Source of the DNA: Pseudomonadota bacterium
Lineage (GTDB): Bacteria > Pseudomonadota > Gammaproteobacteria > UBA1113
Direction of reading: 5' to 3'
DNA: 5,861 nucleotides
Assembly: GCA_021782065.1 (NCBI GenBank)
Contig: JAJXVQ010000074.1
Coordinates: forward strand, 1-5,861
The notes under the pieces were generated by a model, which saw nothing but the letters and a program-made list of their open reading frames with translations, was not told the DNA's origin and ran no database searches. The first letter of the stretch is position 1. Every line of letters starts with the position of its first letter. Below are positions 1 to 5,725 of this stretch, one piece after another. The translations under genes were made by a program, and so were the position numbers.

Positions 1-4
1 CAAG

Positions 5-29
5 CCCTTCGGGTGCGCTTCGCGCAACC
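5..29. repeat. pair of short GC-rich hairpins
   Basis: Two adjacent hairpins share a TTC loop: CCC-TTC-GGG at 5-13, then GCGC-TTC-GCGC at 15-25. The second can be lengthened by pairing GGT (12-14) with ACC (27-29) around a bulged A. The block is much more GC-rich than the following 160 bases. Such compact double hairpins in intergenic DNA are often copies of a dispersed palindromic element, but only one copy is in the window, so this is a suspicion. No T-run follows on either strand, so a simple intrinsic terminator is unlikely. Confidence 0.4.
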
Positions 30-125
30 TTGACATTCTTTCGGCTTGTAGGCCTCATAACACCTAACTTTCTCCAACTATTTTTTTATTTTGACACAGT
101 TACGTGAACACTACCCTTGACGCCT

Positions 126-141
126 ATGGCTCACGGGCCAT
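126..141. repeat. 5-bp inverted repeat
   Basis: ATGGC at 126-130 pairs with GCCAT at 137-141 across a 6-base loop. There is no T-run on either side. It could be a weak transcript 3' structure for pilT or chance; its role is unknown. Confidence 0.3.
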
Positions 142-172
142 CCATTAGATCTGCGAAATAAGGTAAATTATC

Positions 173-188
173 TCTAATCTGCATTAGA
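173..188 (-). terminator. possible weak 3' hairpin after pilT
   Basis: TCTAAT (173-178) and ATTAGA (183-188) form a perfect 6-bp stem around the loop CTGC, three bases past the pilT stop codon. The stem is AT-rich, and the minus-strand sequence after it lacks a clean T-run. It is at best a weak terminator or an RNA 3'-end stabiliser. No better terminator is visible between pilT and the left edge. Confidence 0.3.
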
Positions 189-191
189 AAC

Positions 192-1229
192 TTACACAAA
201 CTTACTCTTATCCACCGCATAACTGCGTGCAGTTTCTACCGCCACTATTTTGCTTTGCACCAATTCTGCTAAGTGCTGATCCAAGGTAAACATGCCCTCC
301 TCGCGTCCGGTTTGTAACACGGAAACCATTTGGGCAATTTTATCTTCGCGGATCATATGTTTTAACGCCGCATTACACACCATAATTTCTAATGCCGCCG
401 CCCGCCCTCCGCCCGCTTTTTTTAGTAAACATTGAGCTATCACCGCATTTAAAGATTCAGACAACATCGTGCGTATCATTGCTTTTTCTGTCGCAGGAAA
501 AACATCCACGATGCGATTGATCGCTTTGGTTGCCGAATTGGTGTGTAGGGTCGCCAACACCAAGTGACCCGTTTCGGCAGCCGTCATAGCCAAGCGCATC
601 GTTTCCAAATCGCGCAATTCACCCACCAAAATAATATCCGGATCTTCGCGTAAGGCGGAACGCAGCGCTTCGTTAAAGCCACGCGTATCCCTACCCACTT
701 CACGTTGATTGATCAAAGATCTTTTACTGTGATGTATAAATTCAATCGGATCTTCTATGGTTAAAATATGCTGGTAACGTTGTTCATTGATATAATCAAT
801 AATAGCTGCTAGGGTCGTTGTTTTTCCCGAACCCGTAGGGCCGGTCACCAATACCAAGCCACTGGGTTTATCGGCCAAGGCGCATACAATCGCGGGTAGG
901 CCTAATTGTGGTAAAGACAATATCGTTGTTGGAATCACGCGAAATGCTGCCGCCAGACCGCGCTGCTGTCGAAACACATTGACTCTAAAACGCGCCAGTT
1001 TATCTATGGCGAATGCAAAATCTATTTCCAAATCTTTGGCAAAAGATGCGCGCTGTTCTTCATTCATGATATCCTGTAATAGTGTGTTTAGTTCCAATAC
1101 TGTTAACGGCGGGTGATCTAATTGTTTTAACTCGCCATCTACGCGTAGCAATGGCGCTACACCAACCGATAAATGTAGATCGGATGCGTTTCGCTCTATA
1201 CAAAGCGCTAATAATTCGTTTACATGCAT
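192..1229 (-). CDS. pilT: type IV pilus retraction ATPase PilT
   Basis: Cytoplasmic hexameric ATPase of the GspE/PilT secretion-ATPase family. It drives pilus depolymerisation and so powers twitching motility and DNA uptake. The 345 residues match the usual length (about 344). Seen in order: the N-terminal ASDLHLS motif (15-21), Walker A GPTGSGKT (130-137), the Asp box IEDPIEF (158-164), Walker B ILVGELRD (200-207) with its glutamate at 204, and the His box TGHLVLATLHT (220-230). The C-terminal helix usually written AIRNLIRE in PilT reads ALKHMIRE (288-295), a partly altered form. The start is an ATG with a perfect AAGGAGGT six bases upstream. It is divergent from yggS, the common gammaproteobacterial arrangement. 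PilU is a paralogue with similar motifs; length and sequence fit PilT better. Confidence 0.95.
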   Translation of the reverse strand: MHVNELLALCIERNASDLHLSVGVAPLLRVDGELKQLDHPPLTVLELNTLLQDIMNEEQRASFAKDLEIDFAFAIDKLARFRVNVFRQQRGLAAAFRVIPTTILSLPQLGLPAIVCALADKPSGLVLVTGPTGSGKTTTLAAIIDYINEQRYQHILTIEDPIEFIHHSKRSLINQREVGRDTRGFNEALRSALREDPDIILVGELRDLETMRLAMTAAETGHLVLATLHTNSATKAINRIVDVFPATEKAMIRTMLSESLNAVIAQCLLKKAGGGRAAALEIMVCNAALKHMIREDKIAQMVSVLQTGREEGMFTLDQHLAELVQSKIVAVETARSYAVDKSKFV

Positions 1230-1248
1230 AGCTGTACCTCCTTAAAAT
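1219..1248 (+). promoter_or_regulatory. candidate promoter of yggS-proC-yggT
   Basis: TTTACA at 1219-1224 (5 of 6 to the sigma-70 -35 consensus) and TAAAAT at 1243-1248 (5 of 6 to the -10) are separated by 18 bases. A start about 7 bases beyond the -10 would give a leader of only about 9 bases before the yggS ATG, in keeping with the absence of a clear Shine-Dalgarno there. The element covers the pilT start codon and Shine-Dalgarno, so the two directions would compete for space. Confidence 0.45.
1236..1243 (-). promoter_or_regulatory. Shine-Dalgarno of pilT
   Basis: On the minus strand this reads AAGGAGGT, full complementarity to the 16S anti-SD, six bases before the pilT ATG. It fixes the pilT start and is by far the strongest ribosome site in the window. 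Confidence 0.9.
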
Positions 1249-1252
1249 AGTG

Positions 1253-1283
1253 ATAATAAGTTTATGAATGACATCGCTTCCAA
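1253..1283 (-). promoter_or_regulatory. candidate promoter of pilT
   Basis: On the minus strand TTGGAA (1278-1283; 4 of 6 to -35) is followed after 19 bases by TATTAT (1253-1258; 5 of 6 to -10). The spacer is longer than ideal. Transcription would begin a few bases before the pilT Shine-Dalgarno. The element overlaps the yggS start codon, so it is within the divergent gene. Confidence 0.3.
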
Positions 1284-1941
1284 TATAAAAATAGTCCAAC
1301 AACGCATTCAGGCTGCGCAGAAAAAGTTTGCAAGAACAGCAGAGACTATCACGCTATTGGCCGTAAGTAAAAAACAATCCATAGAAAAAATAAAAATGGC
1401 TGCAACCGCGGGCTTGCTTGCTTTTTGTGAAAATTATGTGCAAGAAGCACTTTCTAAAATAGAAACCCTGCCACATTTAGAATGGCATTTTATAGGTGCC
1501 ATACAAAGTAATAAATGTGCGCTCATTGCTGAACATTTTTCTTGGGTACATTCTGTAACCAGCACAATTGTTGCACAACGCTTAAACAAAGCCAGACCCG
1601 TCGATGCTCCACCGTTGAACGTATGTATACAAGTTAATTTAGAGGGAAGCCATAACAAGGCCGGTATTTCCCCCAAGGAAGTGTTAACATTAGCTCAGTT
1701 GATCATGACTTTACCCAGGCTACGTTTGCGCGGCTTAATGACCATCCCCGAGCCCAGCACAGACTTTGAAACCCAACGCCTCCCTTTTAGCCAATTGACG
1801 CGTCTTCTGCTAGACTTGCAGCAGGCGGGTTTGCCGCTAGACACTCTGTCGATGGGCATGTCGCAGGATTGTGAAGCGGCTATAGCCGAAGGAACAACCA
1901 TCGTGCGTATAGGCACGGCAATTTTTGGAGAACGATTATAA
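1264..1941 (+). CDS. yggS: YggS/PROSC family PLP-binding protein (PLP homeostasis)
   Basis: Single-domain, fold-type III (alanine racemase-like barrel) protein that binds pyridoxal phosphate and buffers its level; it has no established catalytic activity. The 225 residues compare with about 234 in E. coli. Seen: LLAVSK with the PLP-binding lysine at residue 36, FCENYVQEA (54-62), WHFIGAIQSNK (74-84), VNLEGSHNKAG (124-134), the phosphate-binding SMGMS (196-200), and RIGTAIFGER (215-224). Two usually well-kept positions differ: FGENY reads FCENY, and IGPLQ reads IGAIQ. The lysine and phosphate loop are intact, so the protein is probably functional. The ATG start gives the normal N terminus, though no strong Shine-Dalgarno precedes it. 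The last base of the stop codon is the first base of proC, which suggests translational coupling. Confidence 0.94.
   Translation: MNDIASNIKIVQQRIQAAQKKFARTAETITLLAVSKKQSIEKIKMAATAGLLAFCENYVQEALSKIETLPHLEWHFIGAIQSNKCALIAEHFSWVHSVTSTIVAQRLNKARPVDAPPLNVCIQVNLEGSHNKAGISPKEVLTLAQLIMTLPRLRLRGLMTIPEPSTDFETQRLPFSQLTRLLLDLQQAGLPLDTLSMGMSQDCEAAIAEGTTIVRIGTAIFGERL
1927..1931 (+). promoter_or_regulatory. Shine-Dalgarno of proC inside yggS
   Basis: GGAGA lies nine bases before the proC ATG, within the last codons of yggS. With the TAATG stop/start overlap it supports 1941 as the proC start and coupled translation. Confidence 0.7.
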
Positions 1942-2768
1942 TGCAACATAAAAATATCACTTTTATAGGCACAGGCAATATGGCCACCGCCTTGATACGC
2001 GGGTTGATCGGTGCCCATTACTCCGGCCAATGTATCACCGCGCACGATTTAAATCCTGACAAATCGCGCGTTCTAGCAACCGAATTGGGTATACTTTATG
2101 AAGCCGACCTTGCGTTAGCGGTTAAAAACGCTGCCATTATTGTCTTGGCGGTTAAACCCAATGCCATTCGGGCCGCTTGCCAGACCTTAAAAAATCATCT
2201 ACAGCATAAACCCTGTATTATTTCCGTTGCCGCGGGCGTACAATTAGCTACCATCGCCCGTTTCTTAGAAAATGATACTTTGGCCATGGTACGCTGCATG
2301 CCCAATACACCCGCATTAATCGGCTGCGGAGCCACTGGCTTATATGCCAACGCGAATGCCTCTCACACAGAGCGTGAATGGGCAGAGTCCTTGTTTCGTG
2401 CTGTAGGCATAGTACATTGGTGTGAGCAAGAAAACGCCTTGGATACCATCACTGCGTTATCAGGTTGCGGCCCCGCGTACATCTTTTTAGTAATGGAAGC
2501 GATGCAAAAAGCGGCGATTGCTTTAGGTTTAGACGAAAACCTTGCCAAAAGCTTTAGCATTCAAACGGTGCTAGGCGCAAGCCGCGTTGCTTTAGAAACG
2601 ATGCAACCCTTCGCTGAATTGTGTAAACAAGTCGCCTCCCCCGGCGGCAGCACTGAAAAAGCGTTGGAAGTTTTAGAACAAGGCAATTTGAAGGCTTTGT
2701 TTACTCGCGCCATAGAAAGTGCGTACAACCAAGCAAAAGTGTTGTCAACTCATTATGATACTGTATAG
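1941..2768 (+). CDS. proC: pyrroline-5-carboxylate reductase
   Basis: Cytoplasmic enzyme that reduces 1-pyrroline-5-carboxylate to L-proline with NAD(P)H, the last step of proline biosynthesis. The 275 residues compare with 269 in E. coli. The N-terminal Rossmann domain shows FIGTGNMATALIRG (8-21), with the glycine-rich dinucleotide loop, and LAVKP (69-73). VRCMPNTPA (117-125) follows. The C-terminal helical dimerisation and substrate-binding domain shows TALSGCGPAYIF (171-182) and VASPGGSTEKAL (231-242), the substrate-binding loop. Two cysteines stand where alanine or serine is usual (VRAMPNTPA, SGSGPAY); neither should abolish activity. It is the middle gene of the yggS-proC-yggT operon, overlapping yggS by one base and lying eight bases before yggT. 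yggS commonly neighbours proC across bacteria, consistent with their shared context in this group. Confidence 0.95.
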   Translation: MQHKNITFIGTGNMATALIRGLIGAHYSGQCITAHDLNPDKSRVLATELGILYEADLALAVKNAAIIVLAVKPNAIRAACQTLKNHLQHKPCIISVAAGVQLATIARFLENDTLAMVRCMPNTPALIGCGATGLYANANASHTEREWAESLFRAVGIVHWCEQENALDTITALSGCGPAYIFLVMEAMQKAAIALGLDENLAKSFSIQTVLGASRVALETMQPFAELCKQVASPGGSTEKALEVLEQGNLKALFTRAIESAYNQAKVLSTHYDTV

Positions 2769-2771
2769 GAG
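2766..2771 (+). promoter_or_regulatory. Shine-Dalgarno of yggT overlapping proC stop
   Basis: TAGGAG contains the proC stop codon TAG and the yggT ribosome site GGAG, five bases before the yggT ATG at 2777. The overlap indicates coupled translation and settles the yggT start. Confidence 0.75.
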
Positions 2772-2776
2772 TTATT

Positions 2777-3346
2777 ATGTCGGTGCTACAAGCAGCTTTA
2801 CTGTTTTTATGTCAATCTATCTTTACATTGCTCATCATCGTATTTCTATTACGCTTTTGTGTTCAACTCTCTGGACCCACACCGCGCAATACCATCACAC
2901 AATGGATAGGCAACATCACCAATCCCGCGATAAGACCGATACGCACTGTCTTGCGTGTGTGGAAAGGTTTCGACAGCGCTGCGTTTTTAATCTGTCTATT
3001 GTTGATCATGGCTAAAGTCTATATTTTCGGTTGGATAAAAATTGACGAGTCATTGCCGTTGTTGAGTGTCTTTGTTTATTCTTGCGGTCAATTGTTGCAA
3101 TTTACGGTACAATTGTACAGTATTATCATTATCGCGCAAGCCGTATTGAGTTGGGTTAATCCTGAGCCCAATGCATTGAGCGATATTTTGTACGTTCTAA
3201 CAGCGCCTATGTTGAACTTAGTACGCAAGTTTCTACCGACGATGGGGGGCTTTGATTTAAGCCCAATCCCAGTGTGGATAGGTTTACAATTGATAAATAT
3301 TATGGTTGCAACGCCACTGATGCGCGCTTCTTTGTGGATATTTTGA
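2777..3346 (+). CDS. yggT: YggT family integral membrane protein
   Basis: Small inner-membrane protein with two YGGT domains; 189 residues, close to the E. coli length of 188. Hydrophobic segments lie at about 7-30, 67-86, 94-125 and 160-180. The first domain has FLLRFCVQL (23-31), then NPAIRPIRTVLR (49-60) and the segment beginning DSAAFLI (66-72). The second repeats the pattern with IIIAQAVLSWVNPEPN (117-132), LTAPMLNLVRKFLP (141-154) and GGFDLSPIPVWIGL (157-170). This duplicated layout is the hallmark of proteobacterial YggT. The molecular role is poorly defined; relatives in chloroplasts and Gram-positives (YlmG/CCB3) are tied to cytochrome assembly and division-gene clusters. It is the last gene of the operon here. 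The small yggU (DUF167) gene that often follows is absent, and the next gene is convergent. Confidence 0.92.
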   Translation: MSVLQAALLFLCQSIFTLLIIVFLLRFCVQLSGPTPRNTITQWIGNITNPAIRPIRTVLRVWKGFDSAAFLICLLLIMAKVYIFGWIKIDESLPLLSVFVYSCGQLLQFTVQLYSIIIIAQAVLSWVNPEPNALSDILYVLTAPMLNLVRKFLPTMGGFDLSPIPVWIGLQLINIMVATPLMRASLWIF

Positions 3347-3347
3347 G

Positions 3348-3375
3348 AAAAAGAGCGCGATCACATTACGCGCTC
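3348..3375 (-). terminator. intrinsic terminator of the repeat-protein gene
   Basis: On the minus strand GAGCGCG (3369-3375), a 9-base loop and CGCGCTC (3353-3359) form a perfect 7-bp GC-rich stem, followed at once by TTTTT (3348-3352). It lies 46 bases past the stop codon of the minus-strand gene. On the plus strand the same hairpin has no T-run after it, so it should stop yggT transcripts poorly. Confidence 0.75.
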
Positions 3376-3421
3376 GCTCTCATGCTTCGCCCAGGATTAG
3401 CTCTTTGTGACTCTATTCTTG

Positions 3422-5626
3422 CTACTGTATTTTCATAATCACGGTAGCACTGACTAATACGGCCCCGAGTCTATCTGTACTAATCATCCCACCCCCTGCT
3501 ATTTTTTCACAGTTATCTCTATATACTTTCACATAGCCCCCTAACCTAGATAAGAGATGATTTATTGCCCGCATCTCAATCACTCTATTAGCCGCATGAG
3601 TCGCAAAAAAGCCATATTGCGCTGCTGCCCCAACATTACGGTTGCCGTTATCACGTCGATAATCAGCAACTTGCTTTTCAAGTTGCAGGTAAACACAAGC
3701 CATCGACAATATCCAAGTAATATTGATATAACGAAAACGAGTGCCTTCGCCGAGTTGATCTTGTTTGTTCGCATCAAGATTGTTCGCAATCAATTCTTGC
3801 ATCGGCTCTGTTAAATTATGTATCAATGTGCTGATGGCTTCTAGCTCAGCTCTGGGCTCTGAGCTTAGCCCACCTACTGTATTAGTGTGATTTTGTAGCC
3901 GCCCTAGCTCATTTGATATAGTTTTTGCACACGCCTTTTTTAATCTGCGCAAAACCTTTCTATAATGGTTATTTATCTCTGGATATTTAACAGGATGTTC
4001 TTTATGGGATGCTAGTGCCCTATCAAATAAAAGCTTTATTAATTTTTCAATAACGAACCGTTCATCAGAACAGTTAACTTCATAGCGTAGGCACAATGTA
4101 TCTAGCACTTTTAGCACAGACGTACTATCTTGCTGCACCCGAAGAGGTGTCACGGAATCATGAATAAATAAACGCAATTCTTCAAGTGGTAAATGAAGAA
4201 TAAGGGGTATCAATTTCTCGCCCCGCCATAATTCATAAAGATGTGTTCGTGAACCTGCCTTTAATAATGAAATAAAATACTGATGCCCCGTTCTTCTAAG
4301 CAATTCTGTATTACAATGCTCTTCAAAAAATGTCTTTATTATTCCATCATATCTATTCTCACGGGGTGCTGCTGTTGCAGTTCGTTCGGGGTGAGGGTAA
4401 TAAATTCCCTGATCATTTGGCAATACTTTTTCATTGCAGTGGTGTCTAGGCAAGTTTAAGTAATGATTTAATCCATTAATATCTTCTACTTTAATAAATC
4501 CTAGAATCGTGCCTAATATCTCGGCTTCCGCTGGCTGCTCTATAACAGCCCTTTCTTCTGCCCCCATTATCACCTCTATTGGTGCTTCTTCTCCTTCTAT
4601 TCCCGGCTCTTCAATAATCATTCCGTCGTGTTCGTCCTGTTCTCTCCGCGCTGGCTCTACGCGAATAGCCTCATGAACTATCCCCCTGCCCGTACCTAAC
4701 CAGTCTATCTCCTCTTCGATGGTTTGCATTGGAGTTTCGTCGTCTTCGCCGCTGTTATCTTTATCCACCTCCTTTTCGCTCTGTTTATTAGCCTGCGCTT
4801 TTTGTTCTTGATGATTCTCTCCCAGTTGACTTTCGCGTTCCGTAAACGAATTGTATGTCTCCGTAGGATTTGCCCGGTGGTCTTCCTGTTCTGAGTAGAA
4901 ATCATACATTTCCTCAGCATTAGCAAGATTGTATATAGCCATAGGATTAGTCAGTCCATTCTCCTGTTCTGAAAATGGACTATAGATTTCCCTAAGATTA
5001 GCCGGTTCGTCCTCCTGTTCTGAAAATGGATTATAAATCTCCTTAAGATTAGTCGATTCGTCCGCCTGTTCTGAAAATGGATTATAAATCTCCTTAAGAT
5101 TAGCCGATTCGTCCTCCTGTTCTGAAAATGGATCGTACATCGGCTGAGCAGAAGAAATAAGTAAATCTTGCCCGCCTTGCCATGATGACAGCTCCCTCTG
5201 CGATGCCGTAAGCACACTGTCTGATAGCCATGGTATAGAAGTTACATTTATTGCATGCTGTCGTGTTGGTCTTTCCCCTTTTATGATCCCTATATTTTCC
5301 AAAAAGCCATCTATATGCGTTGTGTCTTTTTCATGCTTTATGACTATATCTGATAAAGAATTGATAATGATTGCGTCTATTTGCCCATTAACATATCCTT
5401 CCTGCATCACTCTTGCTATAACCTTTATTGCATTTATAATAGTGCGCCGATCTAACTCATCTTTATTTTCAGCTACTAACCACTGCGCATTCATATTTTT
5501 TAATAAAGGATTAATGCTGCCTATATTTATTAGGCCATAAATACAGCCCGCGCTTATCAGATTTCCCAAACCATCAATCGCATTATTAATATCAGATAAA
5601 GTTAGACCCTCGGGCGTCCTAGTCAA
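3422..5626 (-). CDS. repeat-rich protein of unknown function, candidate host-interaction effector
   Basis: I do not recognise a named family. The 734 residues given run from a TTG codon; the frame stays open to 5773 and the true N terminus is probably longer. Numbered from the TTG, the parts are: helical repeats to about 104; a junction; seven 17-residue tandem repeats (163-273); a Glu/Asp-rich linker (about 268-370); and a C-terminal region (about 425-734), probably mostly alpha-helical. That region includes a basic helix YRKVLRRLKKACAK (555-568) and a glycine-rich turn AGGGMISTDRLGA (710-722). No signal peptide, clear membrane helix or enzyme motif is visible. Helical repeats, tandem linear motifs and an acidic linker are common in secreted effectors of intracellular bacteria; secretion is inference only. 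It is convergent with yggT, outside the operon, and probably accessory. Its own terminator follows. Alternatives are a surface or structural protein, or a decaying gene. Confidence 0.8.
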   Translation of the reverse strand: MTRTPEGLTLSDINNAIDGLGNLISAGCIYGLINIGSINPLLKNMNAQWLVAENKDELDRRTIINAIKVIARVMQEGYVNGQIDAIIINSLSDIVIKHEKDTTHIDGFLENIGIIKGERPTRQHAINVTSIPWLSDSVLTASQRELSSWQGGQDLLISSAQPMYDPFSEQEDESANLKEIYNPFSEQADESTNLKEIYNPFSEQEDEPANLREIYSPFSEQENGLTNPMAIYNLANAEEMYDFYSEQEDHRANPTETYNSFTERESQLGENHQEQKAQANKQSEKEVDKDNSGEDDETPMQTIEEEIDWLGTGRGIVHEAIRVEPARREQDEHDGMIIEEPGIEGEEAPIEVIMGAEERAVIEQPAEAEILGTILGFIKVEDINGLNHYLNLPRHHCNEKVLPNDQGIYYPHPERTATAAPRENRYDGIIKTFFEEHCNTELLRRTGHQYFISLLKAGSRTHLYELWRGEKLIPLILHLPLEELRLFIHDSVTPLRVQQDSTSVLKVLDTLCLRYEVNCSDERFVIEKLIKLLFDRALASHKEHPVKYPEINNHYRKVLRRLKKACAKTISNELGRLQNHTNTVGGLSSEPRAELEAISTLIHNLTEPMQELIANNLDANKQDQLGEGTRFRYINITWILSMACVYLQLEKQVADYRRDNGNRNVGAAAQYGFFATHAANRVIEMRAINHLLSRLGGYVKVYRDNCEKIAGGGMISTDRLGAVLVSATVIMKIQ
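3843..3872. repeat. two mutually exclusive intragenic hairpins
   Basis: AGCTCAG (3843-3849) pairs with CTGAGCT (3859-3865) over a 9-base loop. TGGGCT (3853-3858) pairs with AGCCCA (3867-3872) over an 8-base loop. The two stems cannot form together. They lie within the coding sequence for residues about 585-595 of the repeat protein, so they may be a by-product of coding. Confidence 0.35.
4808..5140 (-). repeat. 51-bp tandem repeat array (17-residue unit, seven copies)
   Basis: Six copies of 51 bp and one shortened copy encode residues 163-273. The unit consensus is IYNPFSEQEDESANLKE. From the N terminus the copies occupy 5090-5140, 5039-5089, 4988-5038, 4937-4987, 4910-4936 (27 bp; eight residues missing in frame), 4859-4909 and 4808-4858. 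By my manual alignment, copies 1 and 2, and copies 2 and 3, each differ at 5 of 51 bases, so that end expanded recently; the later copies are degenerate. The tyrosine is kept in all seven. The tripeptide after it reads DPF, NPF, NPF and SPF in copies 1-4, and SEQ follows in copies 1-4 and 6. Confidence 0.95.
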
Positions 5627-5725
5627 TTTTTGTAGTAAGGACGTAATAAGGTTTAGCTCTATTTGGCCTCTTAAATGCCCATTTTTAGACAGTTCACCCA
5701 GCCAGTATAGAACATCACTAGGCTT
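5315..5725 (-). repeat. three degenerate alpha-helical repeats (42-51 residues)
   Basis: Three segments align by eye: R1 at 5600-5725, R2 at 5447-5599 and R3 at 5315-5446. The shared core is an amphipathic helix, then a pattern G-x-x-x-G-x-I-(D/E/N), then a second helix. The cores read NGHLRGQIELNLITSLLQ, AGCIYGLINIGSINPLLK and EGYVNGQIDAIIINSLSD. Helix 1 lines up as VLYWLGELSK, AIDGLGNLIS and AIKVIARVMQ. They resemble helical hairpin repeats in general; a link to DUF1601-type or octotricopeptide-like repeats is only a suspicion. R1 begins upstream of the TTG start. Confidence 0.6.

Larger units (their letters stand above)
1..191. other. non-coding stretch downstream of pilT
   Basis: No convincing gene is visible here on either strand. 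The plus-strand frames close within about 35 codons and have no Shine-Dalgarno. On the minus strand an ATG at 56-58 opens a frame that runs off the left edge (19 codons visible), but its codons cross the GC hairpins at 5-29 and no good ribosome site precedes it, so I do not call it. There is a perfect TTGACA hexamer at 91-96 on the plus strand, but no good -10 lies 16-18 bases downstream. pilU, which sits next to pilT in many gammaproteobacteria, is not in this stretch. Confidence 0.6.

Noticed and set aside
91..119. Perfect TTGACA as a plus-strand promoter
   Set aside because: The best -10 candidate, TACCCT, is only 15 bases away and matches at 3 of 6 positions, and no gene follows on that strand.
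1060..2045. Minus-strand frames opposite yggS and proC, and one crossing the pilT-yggS gap
   Set aside because: They lie antisense to or out of frame with well-conserved genes and show no family motif or ribosome site.
2719..3015. Plus-strand 98-codon frame spanning the proC-yggT junction
   Set aside because: It overlaps the ends of two strongly recognised genes in another frame and encodes nothing family-like.
4808..5140. CRISPR array
   Set aside because: The units are directly abutting, coding and without spacers. It is a protein-coding tandem repeat.
4808..5140. Canonical EPIYA motif
   Set aside because: The repeats have E-I-Y without the P and A of EPIYA. The general resemblance is covered by the tyrosine-site finding, but the exact motif is absent.
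4951..5217. Minus-strand open frame of 88 codons with its own 17-residue repeats, overlapping the array
   Set aside because: The 51-bp period is a multiple of three, so any frame that is open once stays open through all copies. It is a shadow of the repeat-protein frame, without a ribosome site.
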